Below are positions 17,612-24,802 of a DNA stretch of 64,000 nt, one piece after another; positions within the stretch are counted from its first letter, which is position 1; the number at the start of each line of letters is the position of its first letter. The notes under the pieces are model-generated. The model did no database searches and had not been told where the DNA came from. It worked only from the letters and a program-made list of their open reading frames with translations. Source of the DNA: Bradyrhizobium sp. CB1717 (GTDB lineage Bacteria > Pseudomonadota > Alphaproteobacteria > Rhizobiales > Xanthobacteraceae); the NCBI RefSeq assembly GCF_029714325.1, contig NZ_CP121666.1, forward strand, positions 3,410,001 through 3,474,000, read 5' to 3'. The translations under genes were made by a program, and so were the position numbers.

Positions 17612-18586
17612 ATGACGCATGCCATTCGCTTTCACAAGACCGGCGGCCCTGAGGTCCTGGTCTGGGAAGAGGTCAGTGTCGGCAAGCCTGGACCTGGCGG
17701 GGCGCGCATTCGCCACACGGCCGTCGGCCTCAACTTCGTCGACATCTACAACCGATCCGGTCTCTATCCCGCGCAATTGCCGAGCGGGCTCGGCAGCGAG
17801 GCGGCCGGTGTGGTTGAGGAGGTCGGTCCTGATGTCACCGATCTAAAGCCGGGCGATCGCGTCGCTTATGGCGCCTCGCCGCTCGGTGCCTATTCCGAGG
17901 CGCGGCTGATCCCCGCCGACCGTCTTTTGAAGCTGCCCGATGGCGTCGATGACAAGACCGCGGCGGCGATGATGCTGAAGGGACTGACGACGCAGTACCT
18001 GATCCGGCAGACCTATCGGGTGAAGGCCGGTGACACCATCCTGCTCCATGCCGCGGCCGGTGGTGTCGGCCTCATCCTCAGCCAGTGGGCCAAGCATCTC
18101 GGCGCGACCGTGATCGGCACGGTCAGCAACGACGAAAAGGCGAAGCTCGCCAAGGCGCATGGCTGCGAGCACGTGATCATCTACACGCGCGAGGATTTCG
18201 TGAAGCGGGTTGACGAGATCACCGGCGGCAAGAAGGTGCCGGTGGTGTATGATTCCGTCGGCAAGGACACATTCCTGAAATCGCTGGATTGTCTCGCGCC
18301 GCTCGGCGTCGCTGCGCTGTTCGGCCAGTCCTCAGGCGCGGTCGAGCCGCTCAATCTCGGCCTGCTCGCCCAGAAGGGCTCGCTCTACGTCACCCGGCCG
18401 ACGTTGTTCACCTATGCCGCCAAGCGCGAGAACCTTGTGGCGATGGCGGGCGAGCTGTTCGACGTCGTCAAGTCCGGCGCTGTGAAGATCGAGGTGCACC
18501 AGACCTATCCGCTGAAGGACGCGGCCAAGGCGCATGCCGATCTCGCCGCGCGCAAGACGACGGGATCGACCGTTCTCCTGGTGTAA
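17612..18586 (+). CDS. NADPH:quinone oxidoreductase
   Basis: A 324-residue zinc-independent medium-chain dehydrogenase/reductase of the Qor type, which reduces quinones with NADPH. Motifs seen are GLNFVDIYNRSGLYP in the substrate domain, GSEAAGVVEEVG, and the NADPH fold AAAGGVGLILSQWAKHLGATVIG. It has the usual family length. The ribosome-binding site AAGGGAG lies just before the ATG, directly after an 18-base tandem repeat. No operon partners; the next gene converges. Confidence 0.9.
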   Translation: MTHAIRFHKTGGPEVLVWEEVSVGKPGPGGARIRHTAVGLNFVDIYNRSGLYPAQLPSGLGSEAAGVVEEVGPDVTDLKPGDRVAYGASPLGAYSEARLIPADRLLKLPDGVDDKTAAAMMLKGLTTQYLIRQTYRVKAGDTILLHAAAGGVGLILSQWAKHLGATVIGTVSNDEKAKLAKAHGCEHVIIYTREDFVKRVDEITGGKKVPVVYDSVGKDTFLKSLDCLAPLGVAALFGQSSGAVEPLNLGLLAQKGSLYVTRPTLFTYAAKRENLVAMAGELFDVVKSGAVKIEVHQTYPLKDAAKAHADLAARKTTGSTVLLV

Positions 18587-18623
18587 TATTCGTCCAGACG
18601 TGATGCAGGCCGGCGCGGCCGCA

Positions 18624-18899
18624 TCACGTCCGTTCGTGCTTGCGCAGGTCGCGGGCGTGGTCGAGGCGGATCGCCTGGAGGTCGACGTCCTCAGGCTCGA
18701 CCTGGGGGAGGGCCGCCTCGGCCAGGATGGCCTCGGTCACGTCCTCGACCGAGTTCTCCGCGATCTCGTGGATGAATGAGACGTTCCGATACTCACCCGA
18801 GGCGAGGCGGGAGATGACCTCGCGCCTGGTGATTTCAGGGTCGACGACCGCCTCGCGGCCGCGCCGCCCGTAGTCGATCATCACGACGAAATACTGCAT
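18624..18899 (-). CDS. Hypothetical 91-residue protein downstream of the S24 repressor
   Basis: Acidic, largely helical protein starting MQYFVVMIDYGRRG with no membrane segment; no family recognised. Two adjacent ATGs are possible (18902 and 18899); the second has better spacing from AGGA. It follows the S24 repressor on the same strand but has its own promoter-like sequence (TTGACA, 17 bases, AATACT, on the minus strand at 18968-18940). A palindrome lies just upstream of that promoter, so it is a likely repressor target. Confidence 0.6.
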   Translation of the reverse strand: MQYFVVMIDYGRRGREAVVDPEITRREVISRLASGEYRNVSFIHEIAENSVEDVTEAILAEAALPQVEPEDVDLQAIRLDHARDLRKHERT

Positions 18900-18939
18900 C
18901 ATGCAATCCTGCCGCACCCCGTGGTCGGGTGCGCGGCAG

Positions 18940-18994
18940 AGTATTTCTAAAAAACAGAATAATGTCAAGGTGGATTTCCAGAAATCGGAAATCC
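18940..18994 (-). promoter_or_regulatory. Promoter and palindromic operator of the 91-aa gene
   Basis: On the minus strand the -35 is TTGACA (18968-18963), followed by a 17-base spacer and -10 AATACT (18945-18940). Immediately upstream GGATTTCC, seven bases, GGAAATCC (18972-18994) is a perfect 8-base-arm inverted repeat. A weaker ATTTCT/AGAAT pair lies in the spacer. These resemble operators of a CI/LexA-like dimeric repressor, and such a gene lies next door. Confidence 0.55.
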
Positions 18995-19002
18995 CGGGGC
19001 GC

Positions 19003-19611
19003 CTACTTGCCCTTCTTGCGGGGACGCGCCGACTTGGCGCGCAGCCGTTCGAGTTGCCCCTTGGGCATCGACAGGCAGATCTCGCCGACCCAGTCGAGCT
19101 TGACGCCGACGATCGGCTTGGCGTTGAAGCTGGTGAGATTGACGACGGAGGGGGATTTACCCCGCTCGATGGTCTTCAAATAGCGTTCGCCGGTCTTGAG
19201 CCGGACCACTGCCTCTTCGCCGTAGAAGCTCGACAGCGGATGGCGCTGATCCTTGTAGACCACGATCACGTCGCCGCTCTCGTATTTGGGCAGCATCGAA
19301 TCGCCCACGATCTCGAAGGCAACGGTCTCTTCCATGATCGGGAAGGGCAGCGCGATGTCACCGAGGCCTTCCGGGGGAACCTGCTCATAGTCCGGCTCGA
19401 TCACCGCGCCGGCGCCGACGCGGCCCATGATCGGCGCGAGATTGAGCTCGAGATATTCCATGATCGGAATGATTTCCGACGCCTTCACGAGGCGCTCGCC
19501 ACCGAGGATCTCCGACACCGCGCCGGGCCGCACGCCCATGGCAGCTGCCAGGCCGCCCTTGCTCTTGCCCGTCTTCTCCAGGCCCCGCTCGATCATTGCA
19601 ACGTCCAACAT
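19003..19611 (-). CDS. CI/LexA-like repressor with S24 autopeptidase domain
   Basis: A 202-residue protein. An N-terminal helix-turn-helix (about residues 5-60, AAAMGVRPGAVSEILGG) is joined to an S24 peptidase domain with catalytic Ser105 (VGDSMLPKYESGDVI) and a Lys near 146 (RYLKTIERG). An Ala-Gly pair at 67-68 (RVGAGA) is placed like the self-cleavage site. The tail is basic. Such proteins repress prophage or stress genes and cleave themselves when RecA is activated. Flanking palindromes suggest it regulates itself, the 91-aa gene and the divergent GcrA-like gene. It may be a domesticated phage repressor. Confidence 0.85.
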   Translation of the reverse strand: MLDVAMIERGLEKTGKSKGGLAAAMGVRPGAVSEILGGERLVKASEIIPIMEYLELNLAPIMGRVGAGAVIEPDYEQVPPEGLGDIALPFPIMEETVAFEIVGDSMLPKYESGDVIVVYKDQRHPLSSFYGEEAVVRLKTGERYLKTIERGKSPSVVNLTSFNAKPIVGVKLDWVGEICLSMPKGQLERLRAKSARPRKKGK

Positions 19612-19650
19612 GGTGATTCCCTCGATTGCCCATCGTGTCGCCTCTTGTAA

Positions 19651-19725
19651 TCCGAAATTCGGAATTGATGCAATTATGAATATCAGAATTTCAGCTTGAC
19701 ACTAACTTCGGAATACCGGAATGTG
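19651..19725. promoter_or_regulatory. Operator-bearing divergent promoter of repressor and GcrA-like genes
   Basis: TCCGAA-A-TTCGGA (19651-19663) is a 13-base palindrome. Further right, TTGACA (19696-19701) can serve as -35 for the plus-strand gene, and TTCGGAATACCGGAA (19707-19721), an imperfect repeat of the same half-site, fills its spacer. The arrangement fits binding by the S24 repressor. Confidence 0.5.
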
Positions 19726-19777
19726 TGTCCCGCCTCCGGATCGTGCGGTCGGAGGAGGCGCATCACAGGACAGCATC

Positions 19778-20308
19778 ATGGAACCGGGCCATTGGCCGTC
19801 GGAACACTCCGACGCGCTTCGCGACTTTTTTCTCAAGGGAATGTCTTATGCGGAGATCGGAAGGCAGATTAACGCAAGATTCGGAACGGCTTACACACGC
19901 AACGCGGTGATCGGCCGCGCCAAGCGGCTCGGACTCGTCGTGCCGGAATGGATGACGAGCCCCTCGATCGTTCCGCCTTTGCCGGGCGAGGCTCTGGTTT
20001 CGCCACGCCGCTCGGCACTGCCGAACCTGAACCTGCCGCCGAAGTCCGCAATGAAGCCCGCCGCACGGGTCAAGTTGCGCTGCGTCGGCGTCCGGCCGCG
20101 CCTGATCGAGCTGGTCGAGCTCGAGGCGGCCGACTGCCGCTATCCCTACGGCGGCGACAAGGATGGGGAGGAGATCACCTTCTGCGGCCATCCGCGCCAG
20201 CCGGGCTCCAGCTATTGCGCACCGCATGCGCGCCTGACGCGCCGTTCCGGAGCTGCGTCAGCTCGCATCGCAACTCCGGCCGCGCTGAGGCTGGTCTCCC
20301 CCGCCTGA
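19778..20308 (+). CDS. GcrA-family regulator
   Basis: A 176-residue protein with the GcrA hallmarks. The N-terminal DNA-binding region has FFLKGMSYAEIGRQIN then YTRNAVIGRAKRLGL. A C-terminal element (CRYPYGGDKDG, FCGHP, SYCAPH) has the Cys/His layout expected of the sigma70-binding region. GcrA proteins bind methylated GANTC promoters with RNA polymerase and control cell-cycle genes in alphaproteobacteria. This copy is divergent in its linker and sits beside a phage-like repressor, so it may be a paralogue of mobile origin rather than the main GcrA. The ATG at 19778 removes an unconserved 19-residue extension. Confidence 0.8.
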   Translation: MEPGHWPSEHSDALRDFFLKGMSYAEIGRQINARFGTAYTRNAVIGRAKRLGLVVPEWMTSPSIVPPLPGEALVSPRRSALPNLNLPPKSAMKPAARVKLRCVGVRPRLIELVELEAADCRYPYGGDKDGEEITFCGHPRQPGSSYCAPHARLTRRSGAASARIATPAALRLVSPA

Positions 20309-20353
20309 AGCCGCGCCGTCCATTCAATCGTCAGTCTTGCAAGGAGCATCCGA

Positions 20354-20929
20354 GTGGCACGTCCCCGACGCAACAAGTCCTACAAATTGGCGCAGATCTA
20401 CGACCGGCGGTCCCGGGAGGTGCCGTTCAATGCCGAGGTGGCGGAGGTGGAGGTCGACAATCCGCTGGCGCTCGATTCTGGCGAGAAGATTCTGGCCCTT
20501 CGGTCGATCCGCAGCGATCCGCTCGGCCGGCTGCACGCACATCACCAGATCGATGAAGCACAATACCGCGGCGGGCGCGCCTTCCAGAACGATTGGGAGC
20601 GGGCGGAGCGGGGACCTCAGGCGGTGGATACGACCCGCGAATATGTCGATGGGACCGGCACGCGCGAGCCTGTCACGGAGAGCCAGCGCCAGGCGGTGCT
20701 GCGACTGAACCGGGTCGAGCGGGAACTCGGCGCCGACGGCAGCGCGCTGGTGCACGATGTGCTGGTGCTGGGTTTGACCATGGACCAAATCGGGCAGCGT
20801 CGTGCCGTTCGTACCCAGCGCTGGAATGATTATTTCGGGCGGCGCTTTCGCGAATGCCTGGACCGGCTGGCGCTGATCTACGGCTTTGCGACCGAGACGG
20901 GGACAGAGCGTGGGGACCGGCGCAGGTGA
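20354..20929 (+). CDS. DUF6456-like putative regulator
   Basis: A 191-residue protein starting at GTG, with AAGGAG eight bases upstream. A basic N-terminus (RPRRNKSYK) is followed by a helical region (residues about 70-175) with the layout I know from DUF6456: a DEAQYRGGRAFQNDWERAE helix, then a long helical pair and a helix-turn-helix-like TMDQIGQRRAVRTQRW segment. It is 45 bases downstream of the GcrA-like gene, likely the same transcript. Probably DNA-binding; phage-associated homologues are common as far as I know. Confidence 0.55.
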   Translation: MARPRRNKSYKLAQIYDRRSREVPFNAEVAEVEVDNPLALDSGEKILALRSIRSDPLGRLHAHHQIDEAQYRGGRAFQNDWERAERGPQAVDTTREYVDGTGTREPVTESQRQAVLRLNRVERELGADGSALVHDVLVLGLTMDQIGQRRAVRTQRWNDYFGRRFRECLDRLALIYGFATETGTERGDRRR

Positions 20930-20974
20930 CCGCGGCGCTCCGGCGGTCCGACCGCCGGGGCGCCGTTCTGTTCC

Positions 20975-21331
20975 TTAGGGGTGAGGTACGATCTGGTAAG
21001 GCGTGGTGTAGGGCTCGACCCGCAGCGAGGCGTTGGCCAAAAGCCCAATTTTGGCGGTCGGCGCCTGCTGCAATTCGCCATTCGGGCCGCGATGCACGTT
21101 GTATTGCCAGACGGTGAGGTCGCCCTTCCGTGCGAGCGCATGTGCAACGGCGCTCGCGTCATTGCCGCCGAGTGCCTGCAGCTCTTCCGCCGACAATCCG
21201 ACGACGATTTCGTCCTTGATGGTGACGATCTTGAACAGGTTCATCTTGGTCTCCTGCGCCCGTGCGCCTTGTATCGAGAAGGTGAGAAGCGCGACCGCGG
21301 CGCCCTTGATGAGATCGCAGCGAGAAAGCAT
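20975..21331 (-). CDS. Small exported hypothetical protein
   Basis: 118 residues. A signal peptide (LIKGAAVALLTFSIQGARAQ) precedes a mature part of about 90 residues with alternating beta and helix (FKIVTIKDEIVVGLSAEELQAL, DLTVWQYNVHRG). Residues 27 upstream in the open frame were excluded because the ATG at 21331 has AAGGA ahead of it and begins the signal sequence. Periplasmic; function unknown. Confidence 0.6.
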   Translation of the reverse strand: MLSRCDLIKGAAVALLTFSIQGARAQETKMNLFKIVTIKDEIVVGLSAEELQALGGNDASAVAHALARKGDLTVWQYNVHRGPNGELQQAPTAKIGLLANASLRVEPYTTPYQIVPHP

Positions 21332-21526
21332 GCCGTCGTCCTTGTGCTGAGGCGCGCCCGAATCGATCAGTTCATCAGCCATGGCGCCCGTGATCGCGTG
21401 GCCGTTTCGCAAACGCTTGGTCGTTCGATCTTGAACAACGGTTCACGGGGCGGAGATATCGCCGGGAGCGATGAACCTCGATGCGAAGAGGCGAGTCCAA
21501 GCCGAAGGCTCAAGGGGATACGTTGG

Positions 21527-21991
21527 ATGAAATTCGCCGGAACTGTTTACCTTCTCGTCTGTGTCGGCGCCGCGGGCACTGCTGCGGCCGCAGATCCCTT
21601 CTACGTCGGCACCTGGACATTCACGGCCGCCGTGGTCGCGCCGTGGGCCGATTCGCAGCGCAAGCCTGACGGCACCGAGCGGGAGCGGCTGTTGGGCAAG
21701 GCGGTCGTTCTGAAGGCGAAAGAGATCTCGGGACCGCGCCCCTTTGCCTGTGCCAAGCCGCGGTACAAGGTCACCGATTATGGCCCCGACATGATCTTCC
21801 AGGGCGCATTCGACGAGATGCAGCGTGTCGACAAGATGGCCGATCCGAAGGCGCTTGCTGCCTCGCTCGGCTTTGCCGGCGCGTCAATCAAGACTTTGGA
21901 AACCGGCTGTGAGATCGACGTTCATTTCGTCGACGATACAACCGCCGAGGTGGGACTCAACAATTACGTGTATACGCTGAAGAAGCGCTAG
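21527..21991 (+). CDS. Exported hypothetical protein
   Basis: 154 residues with a signal peptide cut after AAAA-D (about residue 22). The mature protein starts FYVGTWTFTAAVVAPW and has two Cys (near 75 and 128) that could form a disulfide. It looks like a lipocalin-sized beta protein. AAGGGGAT lies seven bases before the ATG. It is divergent from the preceding small exported protein. Function unknown. Confidence 0.65.
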   Translation: MKFAGTVYLLVCVGAAGTAAAADPFYVGTWTFTAAVVAPWADSQRKPDGTERERLLGKAVVLKAKEISGPRPFACAKPRYKVTDYGPDMIFQGAFDEMQRVDKMADPKALAASLGFAGASIKTLETGCEIDVHFVDDTTAEVGLNNYVYTLKKR

Positions 21992-22370
21992 GCGCCTCCA
22001 CCAATGCCCATTCACACCTGAAACAAGGCGAAACGCAGTGCGGTTGACAGCAATTGGTGCTGCGCGCGTGATTTAATGCAGCTTCTTGACGCAGGTGGGT
22101 GACGACGGCCCATATTCCTGTTATCCGGAATTGCGGTGGAGCGATGCAGGCAAAGCATCGCCACGCCGGTGGTTGGGCTTGCCGGATGGGTTGTTCCTTG
22201 GCATAATTGCAACCTCCTCGGTTGAGCCCGGATGCGTCGTTGAGGGTGCTAACCTGTCGGGCCCTCCGGCCGAGAGTTCGAACTGGCCACGGTGTCTGGT
22301 TGTGGTGTTCAGCGCTCGCGTGGAGCCCGATGTCAGTTTCAGGATGGCCGATGCTTGTCATAGGTGCGAG
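21992..22370. other. Intergenic stretch with an inverted repeat
   Basis: 379 bases without a convincing gene. GCGATGC (22141-22147), seven bases, GCATCGC (22155-22161) is a perfect inverted repeat extendable by GTGG/CCAC around a bulge. No T-run follows, so it is not a clear terminator. Confidence 0.45.
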
Positions 22371-22556
22371 ATGAAGAACCTCAACTTCGCGGCTGAACTG
22401 CACCTCAAGCTCGGCGCGCCTGCGACCGGCACGGTCGAAAGCCTGCGCCTGCTCCGCGCTTTCCTGAAGCTTGCGCCTCGACAGCGTTTCGAGGTGATCA
22501 AACTCGTTGAAGACCTCGCCACCGAAGAAGCCCTTCCCGAACACCCCTTGTCCTGA
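22371..22556 (+). CDS. Small helical hypothetical protein
   Basis: 61 residues starting MKNLNFAAELHLKLG; mostly helix (ESLRLLRAFLKLAPRQRFEVIKLVEDLA). An AGGTG lies upstream of the ATG. The longer open frame upstream has no coding character. Function unknown. Confidence 0.5.
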   Translation: MKNLNFAAELHLKLGAPATGTVESLRLLRAFLKLAPRQRFEVIKLVEDLATEEALPEHPLS

Positions 22557-22695
22557 GCCGGACCGCGCATCTCACGCCTTTTTCTCTCCGTTTCCTGCCC
22601 AAGCCAGCCTCCCGGGGGTGTTTGCCCCGGCGTTCGCTGCTGGAAGGCGGTCAGGCAAATGTGGTAACAGTCAATAAAAAGGGAGGAGTGCGACC

Positions 22696-23037
22696 ATGAT
22701 CGAACCGAAGCTCGAAGTTCCGGCCGAACTGCGCGACCTGGCCGAGAAGACAATTGACCAGGCAGAGAAAGCGTTCGGCATGTTTTTCGAAGCCGCCACG
22801 AAATCGATGACGTCCGTTCCGGGAGCCGGGACGGAGGTGTCGAAACAGGCGCTTGCTTTCACCGAGCAGAACATGAAGTCGGCATTCGAGCATGCACGCA
22901 AGCTCGTGCATGCCACCGACCTTCAGGAAGCCATGCGGATCCAGTCCGATTTCCTGCGCAGCCAGTTCACCAGCGCCGGAGATCACATGCGGCAGATGAC
23001 CGGCAGTCTCATGCAGTCAGGCAAGGGCAAATCCTGA
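22696..23037 (+). CDS. Phasin-family protein
   Basis: A 113-residue amphipathic helical protein with the phasin-type layout (AEKAFGMFFEAATKSM, then SKQALAFTEQNMKSAFEHARKLVHA, then QSDFLRSQF). Phasins coat polyhydroxyalkanoate granules and control their size. GGGAGGAG lies ahead of the ATG. Stand-alone gene; no PHA synthase nearby. Confidence 0.85.
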   Translation: MIEPKLEVPAELRDLAEKTIDQAEKAFGMFFEAATKSMTSVPGAGTEVSKQALAFTEQNMKSAFEHARKLVHATDLQEAMRIQSDFLRSQFTSAGDHMRQMTGSLMQSGKGKS

Positions 23038-23168
23038 TTCCTGGACTGTGTGCCGGCTGCCTACAAATTGATCTTGCGCGGCATGAAGATCCGCATTTCG
23101 ATGCTGGCGCAGGTCCATGATGGGCCACCGAATGATGTCTCATTCGCCGTCCATCATCCTTTCTGCTG

Positions 23169-23194
23169 ATCCCTGTCGGTTCTCCGGCAGGGAT
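23169..23194. terminator. Bidirectional terminator-like hairpin
   Basis: ATCCCTGTCGG (23169-23179), TTCT, CCGGCAGGGAT (23184-23194): an 11-bp stem with one T-G wobble, followed by TTGCATTTG. It lies between the convergent phasin and cytochrome genes. Confidence 0.55.
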
Positions 23195-23229
23195 TTGCAT
23201 TTGCGGCAGGTATCGCGGTCGGCACGCCT

Positions 23230-23550
23230 CTAAGGACGCAGTGATCCGATGTAGGCCGCGATGTCGCCGGCTTCGCTTCGGCTCAGGGGAAAGTTCGGCA
23301 TCTTCGGATGCGGGTCGAGCAGGAAGAAGGCGAGCTTCTCCGAACTGAACTCCGCTCGCCGCGCAACGGATGCAAAAGATGGGACGTCGGCGCTGGCTTC
23401 CGCCTGGCCACTGGCCACGACGTGGCAGCTTGCACACCAGCGCTTGGCGAGGTCGGCACCGTGACCGGCGTCGGCGGCCAGAGCAGAGGACGCGCTCAAG
23501 CTCGAGGTCGCGACGAGCAGCAGGCAAATTCGTCTCAAATGCTGGTGCAT
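23230..23550 (-). CDS. Small c-type cytochrome
   Basis: 106 residues: a signal peptide ending ALA (about residue 25), then a single haem site CASCH (residues 38-42) and an axial Met in KMPNF. This is a soluble periplasmic class I cytochrome c that would carry electrons to an oxidase. The ATG at 23550 has AAGG eight bases upstream. No redox partner gene is adjacent. Confidence 0.85.
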   Translation of the reverse strand: MHQHLRRICLLLVATSSLSASSALAADAGHGADLAKRWCASCHVVASGQAEASADVPSFASVARRAEFSSEKLAFFLLDPHPKMPNFPLSRSEAGDIAAYIGSLRP

Positions 23551-23820
23551 GGGGCAACCTTCATGCATTCGCCGGCGGCCGTGCTCATCCACAGCATGAT
23601 CCCGGAAATTGCGAGAGATCGATGCGGGCGATGATCGACCGCAGCAGCCTGCGGGTCGCACGATAGAGATGCCGCACGAATGACGGCGTTCTCGTTGCCG
23701 GCAGGCCTAGGCCCTTCGTATCAAGACTTTCGGTATAGTGCGACACGTGCCTCTCCGACGCTGCATGGCCTTTCTAGCCTGCCGGCCCGGAGCTGCCTTG
23801 ATCTGCCGCAAAGGTGCCGG

Positions 23821-24651
23821 CTAATAGTCGCCGGGGTTCATGATCATCGGACTTTTGGTGTCAGCCGGAGCGAGTGCGCTGCTGGCGCTGTCACGCAGGA
23901 AGCGGTCGAGCGTCGCCTGGATCTTCTCCTTGACCGCATCGGGACCGCGGTCGCTCATTTCGTTGTGCTGCGCACCGGTGTGGACGATGTCGATGCCGCG
24001 CGCCTTGGCCTCTTCCGGGGTCGGCAGCACGCCCGAGTCGGTGAGGAAATGCGGATCCTTCGAGCGGAACGAGAGGATCTTCATGTTGTCGCTGAGGACG
24101 AAAGGGACCCGCAGATTATCGAGCGTGATGACTTTCGACACCAGCTCCGGGTGCTGATGGGCGACATACATCGAGACGTCGCCGCCGTTGGAATGGCCGA
24201 CGAGGGTGATGTGGTCGTAGTCGACGTTCTCTTGCCGTTTCTTGAGTTGGCCCAGGGTGAAGAGGATGTTGGCCTCGCAACGAATATAGACTTCACGCCG
24301 GCCGACATATTGCTGACCGACTTGGGTCATCAGCGGCGGGTCGCTCGGCAGGTCCTGCTGGACGCTGGCAACGAGATAGCCGCGCGCGGCGAGCGCGTTG
24401 GCGAGGAAGGAATATTCGGTGGCCTTGACGGTATTGCCGTTGCTGATGATGGCAAGCGGCAGCTTCCAGAGACCGAGATTGGCCTTGGTCTCGTAGTCGC
24501 GTCGCACCGCGATCTCGACCGAGATCGGCCGCTGGCGCGAGGCGTCGAACAGGGTCAAAGCCTCGTGGCGAATCGCGAACCGGCTGACGATGAAATATTC
24601 GCCGACCCCGAGGAGGCAAAAAAACGCCAGGATTGCAAACACCCTCTTCAT
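23821..24651 (-). CDS. Membrane-anchored or exported alpha/beta hydrolase
   Basis: 276 residues. The N-terminal hydrophobic segment (residues 3-20) is a signal peptide or anchor. The hydrolase fold has the nucleophile elbow GHSNGG (Ser near 152), a strand-loop acid candidate and a catalytic His candidate in GAQHNEMSD. A PLAIISNGN oxyanion-type strand precedes it. Substrate unknown. Single gene between the cytochrome and the TpsB operon. Confidence 0.75.
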   Translation of the reverse strand: MKRVFAILAFFCLLGVGEYFIVSRFAIRHEALTLFDASRQRPISVEIAVRRDYETKANLGLWKLPLAIISNGNTVKATEYSFLANALAARGYLVASVQQDLPSDPPLMTQVGQQYVGRREVYIRCEANILFTLGQLKKRQENVDYDHITLVGHSNGGDVSMYVAHQHPELVSKVITLDNLRVPFVLSDNMKILSFRSKDPHFLTDSGVLPTPEEAKARGIDIVHTGAQHNEMSDRGPDAVKEKIQATLDRFLRDSASSALAPADTKSPMIMNPGDY

Positions 24652-24802
24652 GATTCCGTCCCAATCACTTTCGACTGAAAATGGTCATTTGAGCCCCCCG
24701 GATCGAGCGATCGTGAGCAGGCTACGGGATTAAATTCAGGCAAGTCTGTACGCAAGTCCGCAAAACGGTCATGTGCCGGGTCAGCTGCACGAAGGAAACG
24801 AG

